A stretch of DNA of 64,000 nucleotides from Streptomyces liangshanensis. Its GTDB lineage: Bacteria; Actinomycetota; Actinomycetes; Streptomycetales; Streptomycetaceae. A program made the position numbers and the translations under genes. Shown here piece by piece: positions 18,313 to 26,449 of the stretch (position 1 is its first letter; each line of letters starts with the position of its first letter). The notes under the pieces are model-generated. The model saw only the letters and a program-made list of their open reading frames with translations. It was not told where the DNA came from and did not search any database. The stretch covers positions 1,966,001-2,030,000 of the forward strand of contig NZ_CP050177.1 in assembly GCF_011694815.1 (NCBI RefSeq), read 5' to 3'.

Positions 18313-18987
18313 GTGTTCGACTTTCTTGATTCCGGGCGGTACGACGTGCTCGGCGCCTTCTGGGTGACCGTGCAGCTCGCCCTCTATTCCGCGATCGGTT
18401 CCCTGATATGGGGAACGGTGCTAGCCGGAATGCGCGTCAGCCCAGTGCCGTTGATGCGTGCCTTCGGCACCGCTTACGTCAACCTGGTCCGTAACACCCC
18501 GCTGACGGTGATCATCGTCGGCTGTTCGCTGGGGCTCTACCAGACGCTCGCGATCACGCTCGGCGGCGAGGGCTTCGACGGCATCGGATTCCGGCTGGCC
18601 GTCCTCGGCCTCGTCGCCTACACCGGCACCTTCGTGTGCGAGGCCCTGCGCTCCGGCATCAACACCGTGCCGGTCGGGCAGGCGGAGGCCGCCCGGGCGC
18701 TCGGCCTGAGCTTCTTCCAGGTCCTGACCCTCATCGTGCTCCCCCAGGCGTTCCGTTCCGTCGTCGCGCCGCTCGCGAACGTGCTGATCGCGCTGACCAA
18801 GAACACCACGGTGGCGGCCGCGATCGGCGTCGCGGAGGCCGCCGCGCTGATGAAGACGATGATCGAGAACGAGGCCGACGCGCTCTTCGCCGTGTTCTCG
18901 GTGATCGCCTTCGGATTCATCGTCCTGACCCTTCCCATGGGCCTGGTCCTCGGCTGGCTCAGCAAGCGAGTGGCGGTGAAACGATGA
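18313..18987 (+). CDS. gluC: Glutamate ABC transporter permease GluC
   Basis: The 224-residue HisMQ-type permease starts with GTG after GGGGAGAG. It has about five membrane segments and carries the EAA coupling motif EAARALGLSFFQVLTLIVLPQA, whose key residues (EAARALG...LPQAF) contact GluA. It forms a heterodimer with GluD. Its stop overlaps the gluD start by ATGA, so translation is coupled. Confidence 0.92.
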   Translation: MFDFLDSGRYDVLGAFWVTVQLALYSAIGSLIWGTVLAGMRVSPVPLMRAFGTAYVNLVRNTPLTVIIVGCSLGLYQTLAITLGGEGFDGIGFRLAVLGLVAYTGTFVCEALRSGINTVPVGQAEAARALGLSFFQVLTLIVLPQAFRSVVAPLANVLIALTKNTTVAAAIGVAEAAALMKTMIENEADALFAVFSVIAFGFIVLTLPMGLVLGWLSKRVAVKR

Positions 18988-19892
18988 GTGCCACCAACGT
19001 CCTCTACGACGTACCGGGACCCGGCGCCAAGCGGCGCAACATCATCTACACGATCGTGTTCCTCGTCCTCTTCGGACTGGCGGCCTGGTGGGTCCTCTCC
19101 ACCATGGCCGACAAGAACCAACTGGCGTCCGAGAAGTGGAGCCCGTTCGTCACGGACTCCCGGGTCTGGACGACCTACATCCTGCCCGGTCTCGGGGTGA
19201 CCCTCCAGGCGGCGGCCCTCTCGGTGGTCATAGCCCTGCCGCTCGGCGCGGTCCTCGGCATCGGCCGGCTCTCCGACCACCGCTGGATCCGGGTGCCCGT
19301 CGGGGTGGTCGTCGAGTTCTTCCGGGCGATCCCCGTCCTGATCATGATGGTCTTCGCCGCTCAGCTGTACGTCCAGTTCACCGACATCCCCTCGGACAGC
19401 CGGCCGTTGTACGCGGTCGTGACCGGCCTGGTGCTCTACAACTCCTCCGTCATCGCGGAGATCGTCCGGGCCGGCATCCTCTCGCTCCCGTACGGGCAGA
19501 CCGACGCCTCGAAGGCGATAGGGATGCGCAAGGGCCAGACCATGACGTACGTGCTGCTGCCGCAGGCGGTCACGGCGATGCTGCCCGCCCTGGTCAGCCA
19601 GCTCGTCGTGATCGTCAAGGACACCGCGCTCGGCGGCGCGCTGCTCGGCCTCCAGGAACTGCTCTCGCAGAACCGCACCATCACGGCGAACTACGGCGCC
19701 AACACCATCGCCGCGTTCACCGTCATCGCCCTGATCTACATCGTCCTCAACTTCCTGCTCACGTCGTTCGCGGGCTGGCTGGAGAAGCGGCTGCGCAGGG
19801 CGAAGCGGAGCACCGGGGCCGTTCTCGGCGCCGGCGACGCGGACATGGCCAACGGTCCCGGCCAGGCGCAGTCGGCGGCCGGCAACATCTGA
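18984..19892 (+). CDS. gluD: Glutamate ABC transporter permease GluD
   Basis: The 302-residue second permease starts at the ATG of an ATGA overlap with gluC. It has an N-terminal membrane segment (IIYTIVFLVLFGLAAWWVLS), an extracytoplasmic loop, then the HisMQ core with the EAA-like loop DASKAIGMRKGQTMTYVLLP. A basic cytoplasmic tail (EKRLRRAKRS) follows. It is the last gene before the long hairpin at 19914-19958. With GluABC it completes the importer. Confidence 0.92.
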   Translation: MSATNVLYDVPGPGAKRRNIIYTIVFLVLFGLAAWWVLSTMADKNQLASEKWSPFVTDSRVWTTYILPGLGVTLQAAALSVVIALPLGAVLGIGRLSDHRWIRVPVGVVVEFFRAIPVLIMMVFAAQLYVQFTDIPSDSRPLYAVVTGLVLYNSSVIAEIVRAGILSLPYGQTDASKAIGMRKGQTMTYVLLPQAVTAMLPALVSQLVVIVKDTALGGALLGLQELLSQNRTITANYGANTIAAFTVIALIYIVLNFLLTSFAGWLEKRLRRAKRSTGAVLGAGDADMANGPGQAQSAAGNI

Positions 19893-19913
19893 GCGACGAT
19901 CCCGCGACGTCCC

Positions 19914-19958
19914 GGCCGGGGCGGCGGCGCCCCACACCGGGCGCGCGCCGCCCCGGCC
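19914..19958 (+). terminator. Terminator of gluABCD
   Basis: GGCCGGGGCGGCG (19914-19926) pairs perfectly with CGCCGCCCCGGCC (19946-19958). The stem continues inside through GCGCCC/GGGCGC with one bulge, leaving a six-base loop. It starts 22 nt after the gluD stop. Confidence 0.85.
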
Positions 19959-20064
19959 TTCGCTTGACGGGGGCATCCCCAGTGGGTTGCATACGTTCTG
20001 TGATCGCGTACCGGGCTCCAACCGCCACTGACCGCAGGACCGTACAGGCCGGAGGAGTCACGCC

Positions 20065-21744
20065 GTGGACCCGGTGATCGTGGCGGGCGCGGGCCCCGTG
20101 GGACTCGCGCTCTCCCTCGCCCTCGCCGCTCAGGGCGTCCCCTCCGTCGTCCTCGACGAAGGACCGGGCACGGACGACCCGCGCCCGGCCCGCACCGTCG
20201 TGCTGCGCCCCGACACCGCCTCCTTCGCCGAGCGCCTCGGCTGCACCACCCTGCGTGACGAAGGAGTCCACTGGGTGGGCTGGCGGTCACTGAGGCGCAA
20301 GCAACTGATGCGACAACAGCCGCTCGGTGAGGACGGCGGCCCCGCCCCGCTGCACATCCCCCAGCACGCGCTGGCCCGGGGCCTGCGGGAGGCCATCGCG
20401 CACCAGCCGCTGGTACGGGTCGTGACCGGCAACCGCCTCGACTCGCTGGAGCAGGACGCGCGCGGGGTCAGCGTGCACACCCGCGGTCCGGGGGCGACCT
20501 GGTGGCGCGGCAGTCACCTGGTGGGCTGCGACGGCGCCCGGTCCACCGTCCGCAAACTGCTCGGGATCCGCTTCCCCGGCCGTACGGGGGTCGAACGCCA
20601 CGCCGTCGCCGCGCTGCGCGCCGAACTGCCCTGGCCCGGGGAGGCCGTGCTGCACCGGCAGCCGCCGTGGCGTTCCGGCGGCGCGGAGGTCTCCGCCCGG
20701 CCCCTGCCGGGCGGCGTGTGGCGCCTCGACTGGCTGCTGCCCTCGCGGGACGAGTTGGTCACCCCCGACGCCCTGATCGCCCGTTTACGGGACACCCTCG
20801 CCGGCTGGTGCGGCGAGACCCCGCCGTACGAACTCCTCGACACCGGCGTCTACACGCTGCACCACCGGCTGGCCAAGCGCTGGCGGGTGGGCCGGGCGTT
20901 CCTCGCCGGGGACGCCGCGCACCTGCTGGGGGCCGTGGGCACGCAGGGACTCGACGAGGGGCTGCGCGACGCGGACAACCTCGCCTGGAAGCTGGCGCAC
21001 GCCTGGCACCACGGCGCGTCCGACACCCTGCTGGACAGCTATCAGGCGGAGCGGCGCACGGCCGTGGCCGCCCGCCTGCGGGCCGCCGACCAGTCGCTGC
21101 CGATACTGCGCGGCGGCGGTGGGCTGCGTACGTACCTCCCGGGGGGCGTACGCGGGCACGACACGCTGCTCTCGGACGGGCACCTGGGCTTCGGTCCGTT
21201 GGGAGCGCCCCCGGCGTACCCGCACTCCCCCCTCGCGCCTCCGTACGCCGAGGCGCAGACGGCGGTCGGCACGCCCCCCGGCGCGCCGGTCGACGACGTA
21301 CGGGTGACCGCGCCGGACGGGACGACCGCGCGGCTGCGGGAGCGGCTCGGGCGGGGACGGCTGCTGGTCGTGCTCGTCGCCCCCGGCACCGGGGTGTGGG
21401 ACCGGCGCCACTGGCTGACCGCGGGCGTCATGCCCCGGCTGGCGGCGGCGGTGACGGCCCTGCCGGTACGGGCGGAGCTGCTGGTCACCGAGGGCTATCC
21501 GGGCGCGTCGGCGCACAGCGTGCTGCTGGTACGGCCGGACGGCCACCTGGTCGCGGCCTTCGGGGGCGTACGCCCGTCCGCGCTGTACGAGGCGGCCGAC
21601 GCGACACGCGGGGGCGACCCGGCGGCGGATACCCCGTCCGTACCGTCCCCGTCCGCTCCCCCGTCCGAGTCCCGGTCCGAGTCCTCAGCGCCCTCCGCGC
21701 CCTCGTCACCGGCGGCCCCTGACCGCTCCGTGAACATCAATTGA
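20065..21744 (+). CDS. FAD-dependent aromatic monooxygenase
   Basis: The 559-residue enzyme belongs to the para-hydroxybenzoate hydroxylase-type flavoprotein family. It starts with GTG after GGAGGAG. The Rossmann motif GAGPVGLALSLALAAQG is at residues 8-24, the DG fingerprint is GCDGARSTVRKLLG, and the GD motif is FLAGDAAHLLGAVGTQGLDE. Residues about 400-520 form the thioredoxin-like C-terminal domain seen in PheA/MhpA-type hydroxylases. The last 40 residues are a Ser/Pro-rich tail. It should hydroxylate a phenolic or polyketide-like ring with NAD(P)H and oxygen. No pathway genes surround it, so the substrate is unknown; the linkage to glu genes is also found in S. coelicolor. Confidence 0.88.
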   Translation: MDPVIVAGAGPVGLALSLALAAQGVPSVVLDEGPGTDDPRPARTVVLRPDTASFAERLGCTTLRDEGVHWVGWRSLRRKQLMRQQPLGEDGGPAPLHIPQHALARGLREAIAHQPLVRVVTGNRLDSLEQDARGVSVHTRGPGATWWRGSHLVGCDGARSTVRKLLGIRFPGRTGVERHAVAALRAELPWPGEAVLHRQPPWRSGGAEVSARPLPGGVWRLDWLLPSRDELVTPDALIARLRDTLAGWCGETPPYELLDTGVYTLHHRLAKRWRVGRAFLAGDAAHLLGAVGTQGLDEGLRDADNLAWKLAHAWHHGASDTLLDSYQAERRTAVAARLRAADQSLPILRGGGGLRTYLPGGVRGHDTLLSDGHLGFGPLGAPPAYPHSPLAPPYAEAQTAVGTPPGAPVDDVRVTAPDGTTARLRERLGRGRLLVVLVAPGTGVWDRRHWLTAGVMPRLAAAVTALPVRAELLVTEGYPGASAHSVLLVRPDGHLVAAFGGVRPSALYEAADATRGGDPAADTPSVPSPSAPPSESRSESSAPSAPSSPAAPDRSVNIN

Positions 21745-21777
21745 CCGTCCGCGGGCTCACATGGTGTACTCCAAAGC
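21741..21777 (+). promoter_or_regulatory. Promoter of the leader peptide-cdo-rhodanese operon
   Basis: TTGACC (21741-21746), an 18-bp spacer and TGTACT (21765-21770) form a good housekeeping promoter. The expected start site, 7-8 bp after the -10 box, coincides with the GTG at 21778, so the leader ORF is probably translated from a leaderless transcript. TTGACC overlaps the stop region of the monooxygenase gene. Confidence 0.75.
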
Positions 21778-21864
21778 GTGACTGACACCGATGTGCGCCT
21801 GTGGCGGAGGGTCCATATGGACCTGGTCCGCTACGCGGGCTGCGTCTGTCGCCCGTCCTGCTGA
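21778..21864 (+). CDS. Cysteine-rich leader peptide upstream of cysteine dioxygenase
   Basis: GTG at 21778 opens a 28-residue frame with the core RRVHMDLVRYAG and the ending CVCRPSC then stop, so three cysteines are among the last seven codons. This matches the putative actinobacterial leader peptides that precede sulfur genes, where ribosome stalling at Cys codons reports low cysteinyl-tRNA. Here the next gene destroys cysteine. There is no Shine-Dalgarno and the start sits at the predicted +1, fitting leaderless expression. An internal ATG at 21817 behind GGAGGG could also start a 15-residue form. A weak hairpin (21883-21901) lies between the peptide and the dioxygenase gene. Confidence 0.8.
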   Translation: MTDTDVRLWRRVHMDLVRYAGCVCRPSC

Positions 21865-21937
21865 TTCGCCTTCTCCCGCGCCCCGCCGTGCCTCATGGCG
21901 GCAGCGCTCTCCGCGAAATTCCCAGGACGGTCACCCG

Positions 21938-22549
21938 ATGTCTTCACCCGTACGTTCCTCCGCGCCCGCGCAACCCTCCGACGCCCTCCCGGCCGCCCCG
22001 GGCGGTGTCGCCACCGCGGAGATCCCCTCCCCGGCCTCCCCCGGCGCCTCGTTCTCCGGGCCCACCGCCGCCGAGCTGCTCGCCTTCGTCCGCGGTGCCG
22101 CGGCCGACACCGAGCTGATCGCCTCCCTGCCCCTCGACCCCGAGGGCCGCACCTGGATCCGGCTGGAGGGTCCCGCGGGCAGCGAGGCGTGGCTCATCGG
22201 CTGGCCGCCCGGCGCGGGGACCGGCTGGCACGACCACGGCGGCTCGCACGGCGCGCTCGCCACGGCGGCGGGGGCGCTCAAGGAGGACTCCCTGGCGGCC
22301 CGGCTGCCCACCGAGGGCTGGAAGACGCTGGAGCTGGCCGACGGGGTGGATCGCGAGCGGCGGCTGACGGCCGGGGTGGGGCGGGCGTTCGGCAAGCACC
22401 ACGTGCACGAGGTACGGAACGAGTCGGAGACCGAGCACGCCGTCTCCGTCCACGCGTACTACCCGCCGCTGCCGATGATGCGGCGCTACAGCCGCAACGG
22501 CGCGGTCCTCCGGCTGGAGCAGGTCGAGGGTCCGGAGGACTGGCAGTGA
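21938..22549 (+). CDS. Cysteine dioxygenase
   Basis: The 203-residue cupin starts at the ATG at 21938 (AGGACGG upstream). Cysteine dioxygenase type I oxidises cysteine to cysteine sulfinate with a mononuclear iron. The metal-binding cupin motifs are GWHDHGGSHGALATAAG (residues about 95-110) and GKHHVHEVRN (near 150); the latter supplies the third His. The first 45 residues are a low-complexity Ala/Pro/Ser extension not needed for the fold. It overlaps the rhodanese gene by GTGA and follows the Cys leader peptide by 73 nt. I infer regulation by cysteine supply. Confidence 0.9.
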   Translation: MSSPVRSSAPAQPSDALPAAPGGVATAEIPSPASPGASFSGPTAAELLAFVRGAAADTELIASLPLDPEGRTWIRLEGPAGSEAWLIGWPPGAGTGWHDHGGSHGALATAAGALKEDSLAARLPTEGWKTLELADGVDRERRLTAGVGRAFGKHHVHEVRNESETEHAVSVHAYYPPLPMMRRYSRNGAVLRLEQVEGPEDWQ

Positions 22550-22995
22550 GCGGCGACGGACAGAGCGACGACGGCATAACCACCGGCTCCACGGCGGCGG
22601 CCCCCGGCGAGCGGGTCGGGATCGACGAGCTGCTGGAACGGGTCCGCGAGGGCCTCGACCGCGTCGAGGCGCCGGAGGCCTTCGAGGCCGCCGAGGGCGG
22701 GGCCCTGCTGGTGGACATCCGCTACCAGGCCCTGCGCGAGCGGGACGGACTGATCCCCGGGGCGCTCGTCGTGGAACGCAACGAGCTGGAGTGGCGGCTC
22801 GACCCGCAGGGCAGCCACCGGGCCGCGGAGGCCACGAGCCACGACCTGCGGGTGGTGGTGATCTGCAACGAGGGGTACGCGTCCAGCCTCGCCGCGGTGT
22901 CGCTGCGCCAGCTGGGACTGCACCGGGCGACCGACCTCGTCGGCGGCTTCCAGGCGTGGAAGGCGGCGGGACTGCCGGTCACGGCCACCCCGTGA
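22546..22995 (+). CDS. Rhodanese-like sulfurtransferase
   Basis: The 149-residue single-domain rhodanese starts at the GTG overlapping the dioxygenase stop. The active-site loop is CNEGYASS, with the catalytic Cys near residue 107, and LLVDIRYQALRERDGLIPGA is the N-terminal rhodanese signature. The first 25 residues are disordered. Translational coupling to cysteine dioxygenase suggests it handles sulfane sulfur or persulfide released during cysteine breakdown, or protects the dioxygenase product pathway. It is the last gene of the unit and converges on the FtsX-type permease gene. Confidence 0.88.
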   Translation: MSGDGQSDDGITTGSTAAAPGERVGIDELLERVREGLDRVEAPEAFEAAEGGALLVDIRYQALRERDGLIPGALVVERNELEWRLDPQGSHRAAEATSHDLRVVVICNEGYASSLAAVSLRQLGLHRATDLVGGFQAWKAAGLPVTATP

Positions 22996-23091
22996 GGTGA
23001 CGTCCGGCTCGTACCTCCCCGAGCCGGCCGACGGTCCGGCCGGCCCGCGCCTCGCCCTTCCCGAGGCCTCGGCCTTCCTGGCGGGCGGCGA

Positions 23092-25644
23092 CTACCGGGC
23101 GGCGACCACCTCCACCGGCCTGACCCTCAGGGCGGACCGGCCCGGCAGCGCGGTCGCCACCAGCGCGAGCAGCGCGGCGGCGCCGACGACCGCCGCGTAC
23201 AGCACCGGTCGTACCGAAGGCCCCGCGCCACCCGTCATCCCGGCGCTGAACGCGGTCAGGACGGCGAGGGAGATACCCGTCCCGAGCACGGTCGCGGTCA
23301 GGAGGAGGGTGAGCGCCTCGGTGCGCAGCATCCGCAGGACCTGGCGGCGGGTGCCGCCGGCCAGACGGAGCATCGCGAACTCCCGGATCCGCTCGGAGAC
23401 CGACATGGCGAGGGTGTTGAGGACCGCGATCGCGGTGAAGGCCAGCACGAGACCCATGGCGAGGAAGGTGACCTCGGCGTTGGCCTGACCCCGCTCGGCC
23501 TGGAGCCGGTCGGCGCCGGCCGGATCGAGGACACGCACGCCGGGGAACGGGGCGACGGCCGACGCGAGCGCCTCCCGCCCCGCGCCTCCCGCCACGTCAC
23601 CCGCGACGAGGACCGTGGTGGCGAGCGGATTGTCCATGTGCCGGGCCAGCAGGTCGTGCGCGACGGTCAGATCGCCGAAGCCGAGCCCGCGTCCGTAGAC
23701 GGCGGAGACGGTGAGCGCCGCGGGCGTACCGTCGCCGAGTGTCAGCCGCAGGCGGGATCCCACCCGCAGGTCCAGCTGGTCTGCGGCGAGGTCGCTGACG
23801 GCCACCGTGCCGGGGCTGAACCCCTTGAGCGAGCCGTGCAGCACGTCCGGGTCCCAGGTGCGGTCCAGGCCGGCCGGGGTGACGCCCTGTGCCACGTACT
23901 TGTCGAGACCGACGCGGACCGTGGTCCGCACCACCTCCGTGACCGCGGTGACGCCCGGCACCTCGCGCGCCCGCGCGGCCGCCTCGGACGGCACACCGGG
24001 TCCGCCGGAGGTGAGCACCCGGCCGGCCAGGGTCCCTTCGCGGGCCTGCGTACGGGCGGCGTCCTCCAGCGTCGGCTGGATGAAGAGGACGGTGCAGGTC
24101 ATGCCGATCAGCAGGGCGAGCGGGGTGACGGCCGCGGCCATCCGGGTGGCGTGCGCGCGGATGTTGGCGGCGGCGAGCCGGCCACCGGGTCCGGCGAGGC
24201 GCAGGGGGACGGCGAGCGGGACCATGACCGCCCTCAGCAGCACCGGGCCGAGCAGGGACACGGCGGTGGCGAGGACCACGACGGCCAGGAAGGTCACGGG
24301 AGTCGACGCGGGCTCGGTGCGCAGCGTGCTGAGCACGACGACGAGGACCACCCCGCCGGCCAGCAGGAGAAGTCCGGCGACCAGCCGGCCCCAGGCGGGA
24401 CGGGTACGTTCGACGGCGGCTTCGGCCATCGCCTCGGCCGGGCGGATCCGGGTGATGCGGCGGCCGGAGATCCGGGCCGCCGCCCAGGCTCCGAGGACGG
24501 TGACGGCAAGGGCGGCGGCGGCCGGGAAGACGCTGGTGACGCGCTCCAGGGTGGCCGGGACGGCGCCGAGGGCGACGAAGCGGCCGTGGAGCCAGGCCCC
24601 GAGGGGCAGTCCGGCCACGGATCCGGCCGCGCCGGCCGCCGCGCCGACGAGCAGCGCCTCGCGGCCGAGCAGGGCGCGGATCTGGCGGGGCGTGGCGGCG
24701 ACGGCGCGCAGCAGGGCGAGTTCGCGGTGCCGCTGCTGGATGGACAGGGCGAAGGTGGAGACGACGACGAGGATCGCGACGAGCAGGGACGTACCGCCCA
24801 TCGCGCCGCCCATGGAGATGAGTTTCACCCGGGCGCCGGAGGCGTCGAGGAACTCGACGGGGCCCCGGTCGTCGCCGGAGGTGACTTGGGCGGTGGTGCC
24901 GTGCAGGGCCCGGGCGAGCGCGGTCTTCAACGTGCCGGTGTCCGTGCCGCGTTCCGGTACGACCGCGATCGCGGTGACCTGTCCCGGCCGGCCGGCCAGC
25001 CGCCGGGCCTCGGCGGCGGAGAAGAACAGCGAGGTCTGCTGCCGCAGGTCGCCCCCTTCGGCGGCGGCGATGCCCGAGACGGTGTAGGTGCGCGGCGCGT
25101 GGGTGGACTGGACCGTCAGCCGGTCCCCCGGCCGCAGTCCGGCGCGCCGGGCGAGCGGGCGGTCGATGACCACGTCACCGGTGGCCTGCGGGGCGTGGCC
25201 TTCGGTCAGGGTGAAGGGGGTGAGCGCGGCGGATTCCCAGGCGTGGCCGTACGACGTCCCGTGCGCCGCGCCCGTCCCGCCGCTCATCGGCTGGGCGGGG
25301 AAGGTCAGTTCCGGTACTGCGGAGCGGACGCCGTCGACCGCCGCGACCCGGCCGACGAGCGCGTCGGACAGCCAGGCGCGCTCGGCGACCGGCTTGGCCT
25401 TGTGCTTGGTCTTGGTCTCGCCGTCGCCCTTGTGCTTGATCGTCGTCTGGTGGACGTTCTGGTCGGCGGAGACGACGAGCGGCGCGGCGGCGTAGCGCTC
25501 GGGGGCGATCCGGCCGCGCAGGCCGGTCTCCAGGAGGGTGCCGCAGGCGGTGATGAGCGCGGCGGCGCACATCAGGGCGGCGAAGGCGCCGAGGAACCCG
25601 GCCTTGCGGTCGTTGATCGTCTGGAAGGCGTACCGCAGCATCAT
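23092..25644 (-). CDS. FtsX-like ABC transporter permease (MacB type)
   Basis: The 850-residue membrane protein has the double FtsX/MacB layout. An N-terminal membrane anchor (FLGAFAALMCAAALITACGTL) is followed by an extracytoplasmic MacB-like domain, a three-segment FtsX core near residues 280-400, a central pair of segments, a second extracytoplasmic domain, and a second FtsX core at about 720-840 ending LRVRPVEVVAAR. Such proteins act as mechanotransmitters with an MJ0796-type ATPase, in efflux of peptides or lipids or in sensing. No ATPase gene is next to it, which is unusual. Its ATG overlaps the stop of the HTH gene (ATGA), so the regulator and permease are translationally coupled. Confidence 0.88.
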   Translation of the reverse strand: MMLRYAFQTINDRKAGFLGAFAALMCAAALITACGTLLETGLRGRIAPERYAAAPLVVSADQNVHQTTIKHKGDGETKTKHKAKPVAERAWLSDALVGRVAAVDGVRSAVPELTFPAQPMSGGTGAAHGTSYGHAWESAALTPFTLTEGHAPQATGDVVIDRPLARRAGLRPGDRLTVQSTHAPRTYTVSGIAAAEGGDLRQQTSLFFSAAEARRLAGRPGQVTAIAVVPERGTDTGTLKTALARALHGTTAQVTSGDDRGPVEFLDASGARVKLISMGGAMGGTSLLVAILVVVSTFALSIQQRHRELALLRAVAATPRQIRALLGREALLVGAAAGAAGSVAGLPLGAWLHGRFVALGAVPATLERVTSVFPAAAALAVTVLGAWAAARISGRRITRIRPAEAMAEAAVERTRPAWGRLVAGLLLLAGGVVLVVVLSTLRTEPASTPVTFLAVVVLATAVSLLGPVLLRAVMVPLAVPLRLAGPGGRLAAANIRAHATRMAAAVTPLALLIGMTCTVLFIQPTLEDAARTQAREGTLAGRVLTSGGPGVPSEAAARAREVPGVTAVTEVVRTTVRVGLDKYVAQGVTPAGLDRTWDPDVLHGSLKGFSPGTVAVSDLAADQLDLRVGSRLRLTLGDGTPAALTVSAVYGRGLGFGDLTVAHDLLARHMDNPLATTVLVAGDVAGGAGREALASAVAPFPGVRVLDPAGADRLQAERGQANAEVTFLAMGLVLAFTAIAVLNTLAMSVSERIREFAMLRLAGGTRRQVLRMLRTEALTLLLTATVLGTGISLAVLTAFSAGMTGGAGPSVRPVLYAAVVGAAALLALVATALPGRSALRVRPVEVVAAR

Positions 25645-26306
25645 GACGCGTCCGTCTCGTCGGTGGTACCGGGGACGCCGTGGGAGGGCGCGGGGGCGTC
25701 AGGGGCGGGGGCGTCGGGGGCCGGGGCTTCGCCGGCGGGGGCGTCGGGGGCCGGGAATGCCAGCAGCCGGGTGAGCACGGAACGCGCACCGGGCGGGGTC
25801 AGCTCGTCGGGCCGTTTGTAGCGGTCGAGGAGCGCGATGTACTCCTCGAAGAACTCGGCCAGTTCGTCCCGGGTGAGCCGCATCGTGCCCCGCGAGTACG
25901 GGAACGCGTCCGCCCAGTCGCCGAGGGCGTCACTCTCGCGTTGGAGCCATTCGAAGAGGTCGAGGTCCGCCGCGTACGCCTGGTGGTTCAACTCGTCCAT
26001 GACGAGGCGCATCTCGGGGCTCTGGCGGCTGCGCGGCGGGAACCGCCGGTCGCCGGGCACGGCCCGCCACCAGCGCTCCCTGCGGGGAGTCTCGCCGTCG
26101 GTCTCCTCGACGAAGCCGTAACGGGCGAGCTCCCGGAGGTGGTAGCTGGTGGCTCCGGTGTTGAGCCCGAGCGCCCGGGCGAGGATCGCCGAGGTCGCGG
26201 GCCCGTGCAGGGTCAGCCGTTCGAGTATCTGCTGCCGCCGGGGCTGCGCGAGCGCCTTGAGTGCGGCGAGCTCGGTCATCGCCGGGCGGCCGGGGTCCTG
26301 TGCCAT
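25641..26306 (-). CDS. ArsR-like winged-HTH regulator
   Basis: I place the start at the ATG at 26306 (221 residues), with AGGGGA upstream; a GTG at 26315 is an alternative. The winged helix is at residues about 10-80 (LAQPRRQQILERLTLHGPAT, SAILARALGLNTGATSYHLR), followed by a helical domain containing SPEMRLVMDELNHQAYAADL. The C terminus is a repetitive Ala/Pro/Asp tail (APDAPAP repeated). There are no ArsR metal-binding cysteines, so the signal is probably not a metal. It is the first gene of a two-gene unit with the permease, and two palindromic elements precede it, so autoregulation is likely. Confidence 0.82.
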   Translation of the reverse strand: MAQDPGRPAMTELAALKALAQPRRQQILERLTLHGPATSAILARALGLNTGATSYHLRELARYGFVEETDGETPRRERWWRAVPGDRRFPPRSRQSPEMRLVMDELNHQAYAADLDLFEWLQRESDALGDWADAFPYSRGTMRLTRDELAEFFEEYIALLDRYKRPDELTPPGARSVLTRLLAFPAPDAPAGEAPAPDAPAPDAPAPSHGVPGTTDETDAS

Positions 26307-26323
26307 GCCGTCCACAGTCCCCT

Positions 26324-26343
26324 GTGCACATACCTCTGTGCAC
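26324..26343 (-). promoter_or_regulatory. Twin GTGCAC operator candidate before the HTH gene
   Basis: The palindromic hexamer GTGCAC occurs at 26324-26329 and 26338-26343, centres 14 bp apart, 18-37 bp upstream of the HTH ATG. The spacing is near one and a half helical turns and the position suits repression. Confidence 0.5.
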
Positions 26344-26364
26344 TGGAGCGACCCCGCTTCTTGA

Positions 26365-26384
26365 GGGTAGGGCCAGCCCTACCC
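26365..26384. promoter_or_regulatory. Perfect 9-bp inverted repeat between recX and the HTH gene
   Basis: GGGTAGGGC and GCCCTACCC flank a 2-bp centre. The site is 59-78 bp upstream of the HTH start and 66-85 bp after the recX stop. The short centre favours a protein operator; a weak recX terminator is the alternative. Confidence 0.5.
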
Positions 26385-26449
26385 ACGGCCCTCTTCGCTC
26401 GTCCCTCGTCGCTCTCCCGCAGCTCTCGTCGCTCGCCCCGCGTCCCCCG

